64,000 nucleotides of DNA, taken from NCBI RefSeq assembly GCF_014646895.1, contig NZ_BMOD01000023.1, positions 15,748-79,747 on the forward strand, given 5' to 3'. Position 1 is the stretch's first letter. Every line of letters starts with the position of its first letter. The stretch is from Deinococcus roseus (lineage in GTDB: Bacteria > Deinococcota > Deinococci > Deinococcales > Deinococcaceae). The notes beneath the pieces were generated by a model. The model was not told the DNA's origin and did no database searches. It saw nothing but the letters and a program-made list of their open reading frames with translations. This document shows, piece by piece, positions 44,159-53,309 of this stretch. Both the position numbers and the translations under genes were made by a program.

Positions 44159-45610
44159 TCACCAGAAAACGGTGGCCACCCCATTGGCAGGCAGGGACTG
44201 CTGGATGGATTTGCCACTCCAGACCATCTTGAACGTGGCTGTGCTGCTGCTCTGGTTCAACACCACCAGGGCTTTGGCTCCGTTGGTGTTCCTGAAAGCC
44301 ACCCCGATGAACTTGCCATCGCTGGAGTCTGTGGTGCCAATGCGCACGGCTCCGGGCCACACAAAGCGGGCGAAGTGGGCAATGGAATAGTACTCTTCAT
44401 TGAAGGTCACTGCCCCGTTGCTCTGGTTGATGCTGACCACCCCACGGCAATTGCTGCATCCACCCAGGTGGGGGTTTCCGCTGGGGTCCTGGGCCAGGCT
44501 CCAGAACAGCACGGATTTGGCCCAGTTTTTGGTGCCTCCAATGAACAGGTTCTGCATCTGCCACTTCATGTTTTCCCCGAAGTTGGTGGCCCAGAACCCT
44601 CCAGAGCATTCTGTGAGGAACACGCCTTCGCCGGGAAAACTGTTGCGCACATCGGTCATGGCGGCTTTGTCGCCAGCATAGCAGTGCCATGCGGTGCCTT
44701 CGTAATAGGCAGATCCTTCATTCAGGATGGCTTTGGGGTACCAGGAGAGGTCCCAGTTGTGGTCCAGTGCAAGGAATTTCACGCCGGTGCCATTGAAGGT
44801 CGGAAACACATTTCCGCGCACCAGGTTCAGTTCGTCATACCATTCGTACAGGGTGCCGGGGTAACTTCCGGGTTCAAAGCGGGGCTCGTTCTGCACCGAG
44901 AGGTAATTGAATTTGACCCCCTGGGCATTGTAGGCATCGTAGGCTTTCTTCAGGTAGTTGGCGAAGGTCTGGTAGTACTCTGGTTTCAGTTTGCCGTTGT
45001 TCAGGCTGCCACTGGTTTTCATCCAGGCCGGTGGGCTCCAGGGGGTGGCCATGTAGCGGATGCTGCTGTTGATGGTTTTGGCCTGCTTTGCCAGCGGCAC
45101 AATGTAAGTCAAATCATGCCCAATCGAGAAGCGCGTCAGGTTCGGGTCTGCTGCTCCATCGTTGTAGGTGTAGTGTGACAGGGCCATGTCGCTGCCGCCC
45201 AGAGGAATGCGCAGGAAACTCAGCCCCGCATTGCCATCGTTGAACCCGAACAGGCTTTGCATCAGGTTGTTGCGCTGGGTGGCGTTCATCTTGTACCACA
45301 TCAGCCAGCCTGCAGAGTCCGTCAGGGAGGCCCCGAAGCCTTCCATGGTCTGGTACGTCTGGCCTTCGTTGACGCTCAGGGTGGAGGCAGTGACATTGCC
45401 ATCTGCGGCAAAGGTTCTGGTGCCGTCCCAGGAAATCAGGCGGCTGCGGTCCGGGTGGGTCACCCACACGTCTGCTGCGGTGCTGGATTGCGGGCGAATG
45501 ACACCAGGAGCCACATTGGGTTCCTTCCCAGCGGGTGTGCTGCTGGTGCTGCAGGCGGTCAGCACGACCAGGGTCAGGGTCAGCAGGGTCAGGCTTTGGG
45601 ATTTTTTCAT
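44159..45610 (-). CDS. Glycoside hydrolase family 30 lipoprotein
   Basis: 483 residues from the ATG at 45610 (AAAGGAG before it). Lipobox LTAC with Cys20 implies a membrane-anchored exported enzyme. The barrel holds the acid/base Glu242 (SVQNEPRF) and nucleophile Glu334 (FLTECSGG), both as in GH30; the C-terminal beta domain (about 410-483) is present. Likely an endo-beta-1,6-glucanase or related glucan hydrolase; glucosylceramidase is the other named activity. An upstream TGTA-N6-TACA operator is shared with the divergent AGE-family gene. Confidence 0.92.
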   Translation of the reverse strand: MKKSQSLTLLTLTLVVLTACSTSSTPAGKEPNVAPGVIRPQSSTAADVWVTHPDRSRLISWDGTRTFAADGNVTASTLSVNEGQTYQTMEGFGASLTDSAGWLMWYKMNATQRNNLMQSLFGFNDGNAGLSFLRIPLGGSDMALSHYTYNDGAADPNLTRFSIGHDLTYIVPLAKQAKTINSSIRYMATPWSPPAWMKTSGSLNNGKLKPEYYQTFANYLKKAYDAYNAQGVKFNYLSVQNEPRFEPGSYPGTLYEWYDELNLVRGNVFPTFNGTGVKFLALDHNWDLSWYPKAILNEGSAYYEGTAWHCYAGDKAAMTDVRNSFPGEGVFLTECSGGFWATNFGENMKWQMQNLFIGGTKNWAKSVLFWSLAQDPSGNPHLGGCSNCRGVVSINQSNGAVTFNEEYYSIAHFARFVWPGAVRIGTTDSSDGKFIGVAFRNTNGAKALVVLNQSSSTATFKMVWSGKSIQQSLPANGVATVFW

Positions 45611-45689
45611 GAAGCACTCCTTTGCAAAGAACAACAATCGCTGAGGGGGTCTTGTGAGGGACGTTTTTTGATGAGTTTCTGGTGATAAA

Positions 45690-45707
45690 AATGTAGCCGC
45701 TTACATT
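45690..45707 (-). promoter_or_regulatory. LacI/GalR-type operator upstream of GH30
   Basis: AATGTA (45690-45695) and TACATT (45702-45707) flank GCCGCT, the CG-centred dyad typical of LacI-family operators. A similar site lies in front of the divergent gene at 46125-46138. Confidence 0.65.
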
Positions 45708-46124
45708 TCGAGACCAGCGCAGGATCGGGGTGAGGTGGACCTCCTTGGGTTCACCAGCAAAAGCTGAAGGTTGTTTCAGACCATGTTTCAGACCATCAGT
45801 GGTGTTGACTGATGGATCTGGCAGTCACAAAAACTTCAGCTTCACCGGATGGATGGGTGAAGGGATTTGGCTGTTGGCTATATCCTGACCTTACCTTCTG
45901 CCCGTGCATTTGTCAAGTCTCCGCATGAAGTTTCAAAGCCGGTTTCACTGCTGCAACCCCAGCATTCTTTCAAAACAAGTTCCTGCACCATACAGGTTTT
46001 CTGCTGTCTGCATGCACAGAAAATCCAGCTGCCCAGCTCAGACTGTCGTGCCAGAAAGGGATGGGGTGGGTTGATTGAGCCAGGTTCACAACAGTTTCAG
46101 AACACGTTTTCAAGAACCCTGAAT

Positions 46125-46138
46125 TGTATGCGTTTACA
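46125..46138 (+). promoter_or_regulatory. LacI/GalR-type operator upstream of the AGE-family gene
   Basis: TGTA-TGCGTT-TACA matches TGTA-GCCGCT-TACA at 45692-45705 in arms, spacing and central CG. Together they suggest one regulator for both secreted enzymes. The rest of the 45611-46282 gap contains no gene. Confidence 0.65.
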
Positions 46139-46216
46139 TTTGTGTCTTTTGCTGCTGGAAAGGCAGCCTGACACAGGTCTAGTCGAATGGGTGTAACAGA
46201 CTGGACTTTCTGTTGA

Positions 46217-46246
46217 TTTACGTTAAACTGATGATAGTTTAGTAAA
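46217..46246 (+). promoter_or_regulatory. Near-perfect dyad proximal to the AGE-family gene
   Basis: TAAACT (46224-46229) and AGTTTA (46236-46241) flank GATGAT; outside them TTTAC (46217-46221) and GTAAA (46242-46246) continue the symmetry. It ends 36 bases before the ATG, suitable for a second repressor. Confidence 0.5.
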
Positions 46247-46282
46247 CAGAAATGTCTTGCCTGCCCTTTAAGGAGAACTGTC

Positions 46283-47653
46283 ATGCCGCAACGTGTTCTG
46301 GCTTCACTGTCCTTTGCCCTCAGCACCCTGGCCCTGGCCCAGACCCCACCCCCTGTTCAGGTGGAAACCTACTGCCAGCAACTGGTCCACCATGTGGATC
46401 TGTGGAATGGCGGCCTGGATGGACTGGCCGGAATGGGAGCTTACCAGACGGGATTTACAGGCTTTTTTCAGGCCAACCTGGCCCGGGACTGGGAACAGAC
46501 CGGTTCCCAGCGCATCACCTCGGTGGCCCAGGCCCGTGCCATTTACATGAACCTGGAAGCCTACCGGGCCAGCAAAGCCCAGCGCTTCAGAGCTGCAGCA
46601 CAAAAAGGTGCCGAATTTTACCTGAACAGCTTCTGGGACAAACAGAATGGTGGATTTTACTGGGAAGCAGACCGCCAGGGAAACCCCACCAGCCGCAGCA
46701 AACAGGGATATGGCAATGTGTTTGGTTTGTTCACACTGGCGCAGCTGTACGCCGTTCTTCAGGATCCCCAATACCTGGATCTCGCCCTGCAACAACTGGA
46801 GGTGCTGGAAAAGCACTTTGTGGTGCCAGACCACCCCGGAATTGTGCTGCCTGGATTCAATTTCGATTTCAGTGAAGTTGAGGGGTACAACAACATCGAC
46901 ACCTTCACCCATTACTTTGAAGCGCTGCTGGCCCTGCACGATGTGCTGTCAGGCGAACCCCAGCAACACGTGGCCAGCCTGATCCAGCAGGCAGGCAACA
47001 GCCTGGAGCGGGTGCTCTACCACAATGAAACGGGTCACACAGACCAGGGTTATGTGGCCTACAATTACGACGCCAACTGGCAACCTGCTCTGGAACCTTA
47101 CACCCGCAACACCCAGTGGACCACCGCCAGACAGGCCAGCACCGGGCACAACATCGAACTGGCCTACCTGATTTCACGCGCAGTAGAACGTGGCTTCAAT
47201 CCAGCATGGCTGAACACCGCCCAGAAACTGAAGAAGTTTGTAGAGGTGCACACCCTCAACCCCGACACTGGAGCCATGCAGTACGAGGTCACCGATTACG
47301 ATGGAACCCCCCTACAAGGCAACCCCGACAACGATTTTTATGTATGGTGGGCCAACAGTGAAGCCGCCCGGGCTTTCCTGCATTTTGCCGTGGTGCGCAA
47401 AGACGACACCCTGCAAGAATTCAAACGGCAGGAAAACTTCATCCAGAACCATTTTGTGGACAGCCAGTACGGCGGCTGGTACCAGAATGTGCACGTGGGT
47501 GACCTGAGGGTCTTTGATGGTTCCAAAGGCAACATCTGGACCATGAACTACCATGAAACCATGCTGGCCGCAGAAGTGCTGAGGCTTGCTGCACAATACC
47601 CCGAAGCCATGGGGAACCAGACCAGCACCTGCCTCTCCCCTGCTCAAAACTGA
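46283..47653 (+). CDS. Secreted AGE-family (N-acylglucosamine 2-epimerase-like) protein
   Basis: 456 residues; AAGGAGAACTGTC precedes the ATG. A short signal peptide (MPQRVLASLSFALSTLALA) is followed by an (alpha/alpha)6 barrel. STGHNIELAYLISRA and WWANSEAARAFLHF correspond to the GHxIE and WxQAEA active-site segments of AGE/cellobiose 2-epimerases, and NYHETMLAAEVLRL to the terminal His helix. Export is unusual because AGE enzymes are normally cytoplasmic. Co-regulation with a GH30 glucanase suggests extracellular glycan processing. A glycosidase of the same barrel type is the alternative. Confidence 0.75.
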   Translation: MPQRVLASLSFALSTLALAQTPPPVQVETYCQQLVHHVDLWNGGLDGLAGMGAYQTGFTGFFQANLARDWEQTGSQRITSVAQARAIYMNLEAYRASKAQRFRAAAQKGAEFYLNSFWDKQNGGFYWEADRQGNPTSRSKQGYGNVFGLFTLAQLYAVLQDPQYLDLALQQLEVLEKHFVVPDHPGIVLPGFNFDFSEVEGYNNIDTFTHYFEALLALHDVLSGEPQQHVASLIQQAGNSLERVLYHNETGHTDQGYVAYNYDANWQPALEPYTRNTQWTTARQASTGHNIELAYLISRAVERGFNPAWLNTAQKLKKFVEVHTLNPDTGAMQYEVTDYDGTPLQGNPDNDFYVWWANSEAARAFLHFAVVRKDDTLQEFKRQENFIQNHFVDSQYGGWYQNVHVGDLRVFDGSKGNIWTMNYHETMLAAEVLRLAAQYPEAMGNQTSTCLSPAQN

Positions 47654-47683
47654 TCTCTCTTCTTGAAAGCACCGCCATGGAAA

Positions 47684-47720
47684 ACACGGCACCTCTGGCC
47701 TGATCTCAGAGGTGCCGTGT
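47684..47720 (+). terminator. Strong stem-loop after the AGE-family gene
   Basis: ACACGGCACCTCTG (47684-47697) and CAGAGGTGCCGTGT (47707-47720) give a 14-pair perfect stem. CTGTTGCTGT is then repeated twice in tandem; the U-run is poor. Confidence 0.75.
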
Positions 47721-47838
47721 CTGTTGCTGTCTGTTGCTGTGGATTGACATGCAAATGAAGTTGGATTTGGAGGAAGCACTGATTGTGAATTATTTATTGT
47801 TTAATTTTTGTTTTCAATGTCCTGTTTGCCGACCCTGT

Positions 47839-48381
47839 TCATCTGCCCGAGCCGCACTGCAGCACCCAGGTGTGCTTGCGACCATCGTCATTGAAAAATC
47901 CGAAAGCTTCGGTCATCTTCAGACCAGGGACTTTCAGCAGGTATATGGTGCCGTCCACCCGGCCTTCGGTGGTTTCGAAGGCCGGTATTTTCACCTGATC
48001 CAGCACCGTGTAAAAGGTGGGGCTTTTCTTGAAAGCGCTGATCCACTGGGTTTCTCTGGTTTTGAGGTCCTGCTGGTTTTTTCCGGGCAGGTAATGCAGT
48101 TCCCGGCTGATGCAGGCACGGGTGTACCCGTTGGAGACCGCCACCTCTTTCAGTTGCTCAAAGTAGGCCTTGACCGTTCCACTCTGGTACATCTTGCTGC
48201 CCGATTCTGGAGCCACGCTCTGGTAGGTGAAGGGGAAATTGACTTTGCCCTGCGCTGCAACATACACGGTGGTGGGCTGCAGCAAATGAATGTACTCAGA
48301 GGACTGGGCAAAAGCAGAAGTGCCCAGCAACACCCCGAAAATCATCACACACCCAGCAGAAATTGAACGTTTGTTAAACAT
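47839..48381 (-). CDS. Secreted hypothetical protein
   Basis: 180 residues from ATG 48381 (AAAGGAT upstream). Signal peptide MFNKRSISAGCVMIFGVLLG ending SAFAQ. The mature part is beta-rich with two cysteines, CISRELHYLPGK and VLQCGSG at the end. No family recognised. Convergent with the AGE-family gene. Confidence 0.7.
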   Translation of the reverse strand: MFNKRSISAGCVMIFGVLLGTSAFAQSSEYIHLLQPTTVYVAAQGKVNFPFTYQSVAPESGSKMYQSGTVKAYFEQLKEVAVSNGYTRACISRELHYLPGKNQQDLKTRETQWISAFKKSPTFYTVLDQVKIPAFETTEGRVDGTIYLLKVPGLKMTEAFGFFNDDGRKHTWVLQCGSGR

Positions 48382-48617
48382 GGAAGATCCTTTCTGGATC
48401 ACCCGAAGCGGTTTTGCTGTTTGCTGCCTTGCGCTCTTGCATGGAACGTGTTCAACAGGCGGTTTTGTGGCAGTTTTGCTTCGGATGATGCCCTGTCTTC
48501 AGGGTAAGAAAGCTCAATGTTCAATGCATGCAGTCAATGAACATAAAGAAGCCTCCTGTGGATGAAGCAGCTTCTTGCCTGCATCTGCCCTTCATCCAAC
48601 GTTCTAGGCAGAACAAC

Positions 48618-48645
48618 TTGACACTTTGCCCAAATTGCAGATAAT
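48618..48645 (+). promoter_or_regulatory. Sigma70-type promoter of galTK
   Basis: TTGACA (48618-48623), 16 bases, then GATAAT (48640-48645). The leader to galT would be about 140 bases; a 13-codon frame at 48643 could be incidental. The 48382-48617 stretch contains no gene. Confidence 0.7.
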
Positions 48646-48791
48646 GAAAATAACGAAGGAAATGAAAGAAGCGTTCAACCGTTGAGCCTCCCGCCCGAAA
48701 CCCCGCTCCCAACTTCACTTCCCAGCAGCAATGTGCAGGCCCAGGCCTGAGTTGCCCGGGAACGGTCGGGCAGATCAGAAAGGACATCCAG

Positions 48792-49874
48792 ATGTTCAAA
48801 AAAACCCTCACCAAACCAGATGGTCGCACCCTGTGGCTGTATGGGTCGCAGGACTTCCAGCATGCAGAAGCGGTCAGTCCCAGCAACGAGCCCGTGGAAG
48901 CCAACCCGCACATGCGCTACCATCCGCTGCGTCAGGAATGGGTGCTGTACGCCAGCCACCGCCAGAACCGCACCTTCATGCCCCCCCCAGAGTACAACCC
49001 CCTGGCCCCCACCCGGGACCCTGAAAACCCCACCGAATTGCCCCAGGGCAGTTATGACATTGCAGTGTTTCAGAACCGGTTTCCCAGCATGGCCCTCACC
49101 TCCCACAACCCACCTGCCCTGGACGGCATCCTGACCGAGGCTGCCAACGGAACCTGTGAAGTGGTGGTGTTCACCCAGGACGCAAATACGCTGCTGTCCA
49201 GCCTGCCTGTGGAACACATCGAACTGCTCTTGCAGGTGTGGGCAGACCGCACCACAGAACTGGGCAACCAGGAAAACATTCAGTACGTGCTGCCGTTTGA
49301 AAACAAAGGGGTGGAGGTGGGTGTGACCCTGCACCACCCGCACGGTCAGATTTACGCTTACCCTTTCATTCCTCCGGTGCAGCAAAAAGCCCTGGATGCG
49401 GCCAGACGGTACCACCAGGAAAACAACCAGAACATCGGAGAGGCCCTGGTGCAAACCGAGTTGCAGGAAAAAGGCCGTCTGGTGCATGAAGGGAAACACT
49501 CCATCTCTTTCATTCCCCCTTTCGCCCGCTACCCTTACGAAACCTGGGTGATGCCCACGGTGCCCGCGCCTTACCTGTCCAGCCTCTCTGCAGAAGCCAG
49601 ACTGGACTTTGCACACACCCTGAAAGACACCCTGTACCGCCTGGACCACCTGTTCAGTGGACCCATGCCTTACCTGATGACCATCCACCAGGCTCCCACC
49701 GATGGGCAGGCTCACCCTGAATGGCCCCTGCGCATTGAAATCTACCCTGCCCTGCGGGCCGAGAAACGCCTGAAGTTCCTGGCGGGCACCGAACTGGGCG
49801 CTGGCATTTTCGCAAACGACACCCTTCCCGAACAAACAGCAGAAAAACTGCGTCAGGTCCAGGTGAATGCATGA
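48792..49874 (+). CDS. galT: Galactose-1-phosphate uridylyltransferase
   Basis: 360 residues; AAAGGA nine bases before the ATG. N-terminal MRYHPLRQEWVLYASHRQNR and the active-site HHPHGQIYAYP near residue 180, with the nucleophilic second His of HPH, identify GalT. The second His triad FLTIHQ-type segment reads YLMTIHQAPT. It transfers UMP from UDP-glucose to galactose-1-phosphate in the Leloir pathway. Overlaps galK by four bases. Confidence 0.96.
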   Translation: MFKKTLTKPDGRTLWLYGSQDFQHAEAVSPSNEPVEANPHMRYHPLRQEWVLYASHRQNRTFMPPPEYNPLAPTRDPENPTELPQGSYDIAVFQNRFPSMALTSHNPPALDGILTEAANGTCEVVVFTQDANTLLSSLPVEHIELLLQVWADRTTELGNQENIQYVLPFENKGVEVGVTLHHPHGQIYAYPFIPPVQQKALDAARRYHQENNQNIGEALVQTELQEKGRLVHEGKHSISFIPPFARYPYETWVMPTVPAPYLSSLSAEARLDFAHTLKDTLYRLDHLFSGPMPYLMTIHQAPTDGQAHPEWPLRIEIYPALRAEKRLKFLAGTELGAGIFANDTLPEQTAEKLRQVQVNA

Positions 49875-50920
49875 GTTTTCAGGAGATTTTCGGCCATCAA
49901 CCCACCCTCGTTCGCAGCGCACCCGGACGGGTCAATTTGCTGGGAGAGCACACCGATTACAATGGCGGTTTTGTGCTGCCCACCGCCATTCCGCAGGAAA
50001 CCACCGTGTCCATCTCGGTGAGCGAAGACGGTCTGGACCACATCTACAGCGCAGACCTTCAGGAACGCCAGGACCTCTCCAGAAACGGTCAGCCTGAAGG
50101 CTTTGCCAAATACGTGCAGGGCAGCGTGCGGGTGCTGGAACGCAAGGCCAGCATTCCCCCCCTGAACATCCATGTCTCCTCCAACGTCCCGATGGGCGCA
50201 GGGCTTTCTTCCAGCGCAGCCCTGGAAGTGGCCGTGATCCGGGCCATCAACGATCTGCTGGACCTGGGACTGAATGGGGTGGACATTGCCCTGCTGGCCC
50301 AGCAGGCCGAGCACCAGTTTGCAGGGGTGATGTGCGGCATCATGGACCAGATGGCGTCCAGCGTGGCCAGCACCCGTGAAATGCTCTTGCTGGACACCCT
50401 CACCCTGGACCGCAAGCTCATTCCGCTGCCTGCTGGGTTTGAGGTGCTGGTGCTGGACAGCGGAGCCAAACGCCGCCTGGCTGAAAGCGGCTACAACACC
50501 CGCCGTGCTGAGTGCGAAAAAGCCTGCGAAATCCTGGGCATCGCCAGCCTGCGGGACGCCCAGCTGTCTGATGTGGACCGCCTTCCTGATCCCCTGAACA
50601 AACGGGCCAGACACGTCATCACCGAGAATGCCAGGGTGCAGGAAGCCCTGACCGCCACTGCAGAGCGTTTTGGCGAACTCATGAACCTCTCCCATGCCAG
50701 CATGCGCGACGACTATGAAGCATCCCATGTGCAGGTGGATGCCCTGGTGGAGCGCCTGCAGGCCCATCAGGATGTGCTGGGGGCCAGGATCACCGGGGCA
50801 GGCTGGGGTGGATGTTGCGTGGCCCTGGTCAAAGCTGGCACGGCAAAACAGGTGGCTGCAGATGTGCTGCAGGGCTTCAATGCGGCTGGTGGCGAGGGCC
50901 GTCTGGTGGTTCCCGAGTAA
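49871..50920 (+). CDS. galK: Galactokinase
   Basis: 349 residues. APGRVNLLGEHTDYNGGFVL is the galactokinase signature, VPMGAGLSSSAALEVAV the GHMP ATP motif, and ITGAGWGGCCVALVK motif 3. It starts in the galT stop codon and ends before a terminator, giving a two-gene Leloir operon; galE and an importer are not in the window. Confidence 0.97.
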   Translation: MSFQEIFGHQPTLVRSAPGRVNLLGEHTDYNGGFVLPTAIPQETTVSISVSEDGLDHIYSADLQERQDLSRNGQPEGFAKYVQGSVRVLERKASIPPLNIHVSSNVPMGAGLSSSAALEVAVIRAINDLLDLGLNGVDIALLAQQAEHQFAGVMCGIMDQMASSVASTREMLLLDTLTLDRKLIPLPAGFEVLVLDSGAKRRLAESGYNTRRAECEKACEILGIASLRDAQLSDVDRLPDPLNKRARHVITENARVQEALTATAERFGELMNLSHASMRDDYEASHVQVDALVERLQAHQDVLGARITGAGWGGCCVALVKAGTAKQVAADVLQGFNAAGGEGRLVVPE

Positions 50921-50938
50921 ACCCCCAGGTGGGAAGTC

Positions 50939-50967
50939 AAAGGCAGCTTTTCTGGCTGCCTTTTTGT
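50939..50967 (+). terminator. Rho-independent terminator of galTK
   Basis: AAAGGCAGC (50939-50947) and GCTGCCTTT (50955-50963) with a seven-base loop, followed by TTGTG and further T-rich sequence. Confidence 0.85.
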
Positions 50968-51005
50968 GCTTTTGTGTTTTTTGTGGTCTTTTACAGACCG
51001 ATGTT

Positions 51006-51551
51006 CTATTGGGCTTCCCGGCCTGCCCTCAGGGTCTGGCGCAGGGCCGCGCCCAATTGTCTGGGACGCACCCATTTTTCAGGCACCTGCAGCATGTTCA
51101 GGGAACGCAGGCACGCTTGCAGCAGCAGTGCAGGCAGTTCACCACCAGCAGCATGGCGGTAAGCTTTTTGCAGCACAGCAGTGAAAGCTTCGGTTTTGAG
51201 CAGCAGGCGGTCCAGACCGGGATCCCCTGTTTCGTGCAGGCGGTAACAGAACAGATGTTCCCTGGCCAGGCTGAGGGCCAGCGCATGGTCCTGACAGGCC
51301 AGAGGGTCCAGTTCCTGCTGGGTTTCCAGCCATTGCTGGTACAGGCGGTCCAGCAGTGCACTTTCGCGTCCAGAGCGCCTGCTGTGTTCACGGGCGGTCA
51401 GGTACAGGTCGTGGGTGCTGTCCAGCAGAAGCTGGGCGGTTTCTGGGTGTCGGGCAAGGTGAAAGCGGGCTTCCCTGAGGTTTTGCAGCGCAAGGCGGCA
51501 GGCATCCTGGATGCAGCCCTCGGTGTAGGCATCTGAAGCGGATGGTTGCAT
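51006..51551 (-). CDS. Hypothetical helical protein
   Basis: 181 residues from ATG 51551, which follows AGGGGGAACC; an ATG five codons earlier has no site. The chain is almost all helix, rich in Leu, Ala, Arg and Gln (LLLDSTHDLYLTAREHSRRS, LYQQWLETQQELDPL), resembling tetratricopeptide- or histidine-phosphotransfer-like bundles without a clear signature. Function unknown. Confidence 0.6.
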   Translation of the reverse strand: MQPSASDAYTEGCIQDACRLALQNLREARFHLARHPETAQLLLDSTHDLYLTAREHSRRSGRESALLDRLYQQWLETQQELDPLACQDHALALSLAREHLFCYRLHETGDPGLDRLLLKTEAFTAVLQKAYRHAAGGELPALLLQACLRSLNMLQVPEKWVRPRQLGAALRQTLRAGREAQ

Positions 51552-52085
51552 GGTTCCCCCTGGCATTCAATTGGGCATTGGGCTGTTTGTAAATGGGCTG
51601 TTGCAGAAAAGGGGTGCAGGATGCAGGGCAAGTGGCTGCAAATAAACAACAGCGTGCAAAATGTGTCGCTGATGTGCACATTGTAACGAATTTGTAGCAA
51701 AAAGTGCATCCCTCAGGGATCACCCCATGCGGCCTTCAGGGAAATCCTTGGGCAGCCGGGGTGCAAACCCTGCTTGCGCCTCACAAACAACTTTCAGAAC
51801 ACGAAAATTCGGGCAGTGCTTTTCAGCACTGCCCTTGCCCCTAACGTCTTGCCTTCTAAAGTTGTGACGCGTTCCCCTGTGACTGAACGTTCCCTCGCTC
51901 AGTCCTCCGTAGTGTAAAGGTTGGTGTGCACAATGTCAAGCTTTTTCTGCATTTTGTAAATTTTTTCTTTGACATCTTGCAGAATTCTTCCAAAGTTTTA
52001 GAAATTATGCCAGTGTAATGCGCATTTTGTTCCAAAAATTTTTTACATTCTGCACTATAGCCTTTCAACTGAGCGGTATGACACA
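51552..52085. other. Gene-free region with a hairpin
   Basis: About 530 bases with no credible gene. GGGCAGTGCT (51811-51820) and AGCACTGCCC (51825-51834) form a perfect ten-pair stem with a four-base loop and no U-run. 51940-52070 is AT-rich and probably carries the GntR gene's promoter. A tRNA-like look at 51720-51790 does not fold as a tRNA. Confidence 0.45.
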
Positions 52086-52784
52086 ATGGACACAAATATG
52101 CTGCTGGATGACCAACTGTTTACCGTGCTGCTGACAGCCATTTCGGAGCACCGGTTGCCCCCCGGGACCCGGCTGCCCGAAGAAACCCTGTCCAGAATTT
52201 TCAAAGTCAGCCGGGAGCGGATGCGCAAAGTGTTGCTGCGCCTCAGTGAAACCCGTTGTGTGCAACTGACCCCCAATGTGGGGGCCAGGGTGGCAGCCCC
52301 CACCCTCAAAGAAGTGGAAGACATCTTCCAGGCCCGCACCCTGATCGAGTGTGAAACGGCAGCCCTGGCCTGCCAGAACCGCACTGCGGCCCAGCTGGAA
52401 CTGCTGGAAAAGCACCTGCAGCAGGAAGCCGCAGCACGCAAAGCCCAGCACCTCCCGGAACAGGTCCGGCTGACCGGCCTCTTTCATGTGCGCATTGCTG
52501 AAATGGCCGCCAACAGCATGCTGGTGCGTTTCGTCACCGAACTGGTCTGGCACACTGCCCTGGCCGTCTCCATGTACGAACTGACCGGCGACACCGAATG
52601 CACCGAAATGGAGCACAGCGATTTGCTGGCGGCCATCAAAACCCGCAACGCCCCGGAGGCCGTGGCCATCATGCGGGAGCACCTGCAGCACGTGCAGGGA
52701 AGCCTCACCGACCGCCCCAGGGTGTTTGAACGGGTGGATTTGCACAGCATCCTCTCTCCGCTGGCTGTTCTTTCGCCGCAGTAA
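52086..52784 (+). CDS. GntR-family transcriptional regulator (FadR/FCD type)
   Basis: 232 residues. Winged helix LPPGTRLPEETLSRIFKVSRERMRKVL at about 24-52, then an all-helical FCD domain (ARTLIECETAALACQNRTAA, HSDLLAAIKTRNAPEAVAIM, MREHLQHV). The FCD metal-binding His/Asp set (FHVRIAEM, HSDLLAAI, REHL) looks complete. No neighbour on the same strand suggests its target. Confidence 0.9.
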   Translation: MDTNMLLDDQLFTVLLTAISEHRLPPGTRLPEETLSRIFKVSRERMRKVLLRLSETRCVQLTPNVGARVAAPTLKEVEDIFQARTLIECETAALACQNRTAAQLELLEKHLQQEAAARKAQHLPEQVRLTGLFHVRIAEMAANSMLVRFVTELVWHTALAVSMYELTGDTECTEMEHSDLLAAIKTRNAPEAVAIMREHLQHVQGSLTDRPRVFERVDLHSILSPLAVLSPQ

Positions 52785-52814
52785 CCTCAGCCCACCAAAA
52801 CAACAAACAACAAA

Positions 52815-52842
52815 ACCACCCTCGGATTGTTCTGAGGGTGGT
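52815..52842 (-). terminator. Terminator of the 107-residue protein gene
   Basis: ACCACCCTC (52815-52823) and GAGGGTGGT (52834-52842); on the minus strand TTTTGTTGTTTG follows. It may also stop the convergent GntR transcript. Confidence 0.8.
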
Positions 52843-52867
52843 CAGGGCTTCTGGGTTTCTGGATGGG

Positions 52868-53191
52868 TCAGTGGGTCAGTGGGCGCTTTCTGGCCCCAAA
52901 CAGACGGGTGTACCAGGGCTCAGGAGCAGACTGCACTTCGGGTTTGAAGGCAGGTCTGGGGGTGGCCACCTCTCGCACTTCTTTCTTCCAGCGGTATCCC
53001 ACCACAGCGTAGCCCTGGGCTTCCAGACCGTCCAGAATTTCATCGGCACGCAGGGAATCTTTCTGGATGTGGATTCTCAGGGAGAAATCTCCCAGGGCGG
53101 CGTAGGGAATGCATTCAAAAGTTTCATCGGATTTCAGAAGGGACTGGATGGACTGGGGATCGAAAGTACCGGTGGCTTCTAGAATAAGCAT
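52868..53191 (-). CDS. Hypothetical protein
   Basis: 107 residues from ATG 53191, supported by GAGGAGGGCATC; 59 upstream codons run through the operator region and are not credible. MLILEATGTFDPQSIQSLLK and LGDFSLRIHIQKDSLRADEI suggest a small alpha/beta fold; the C-terminus is basic (RLFGARKRPLTH). Divergent from the LysR gene. Function unknown. Confidence 0.6.
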   Translation of the reverse strand: MLILEATGTFDPQSIQSLLKSDETFECIPYAALGDFSLRIHIQKDSLRADEILDGLEAQGYAVVGYRWKKEVREVATPRPAFKPEVQSAPEPWYTRLFGARKRPLTH

Positions 53192-53309
53192 GATGCCCTC
53201 CTCTACCCTGGTGTGGGGTTGATGGCTGTGTGAGACGGAGGATTTTTTGCGGATGCTGGCGAAGTTGTTCGCCTTGAAATCAGGATAAACCATGGACCCG
53301 CAAAGTCCA

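Noticed and set aside
48643..48684. 13-codon leader frame before galT
   Set aside because: It starts at the promoter -10 itself, so it would not be transcribed intact.
51720..51800. Possible tRNA or small structured RNA
   Set aside because: A GTGCAAACC-like stretch suggested a T-arm, but no acceptor or anticodon stem can be drawn.
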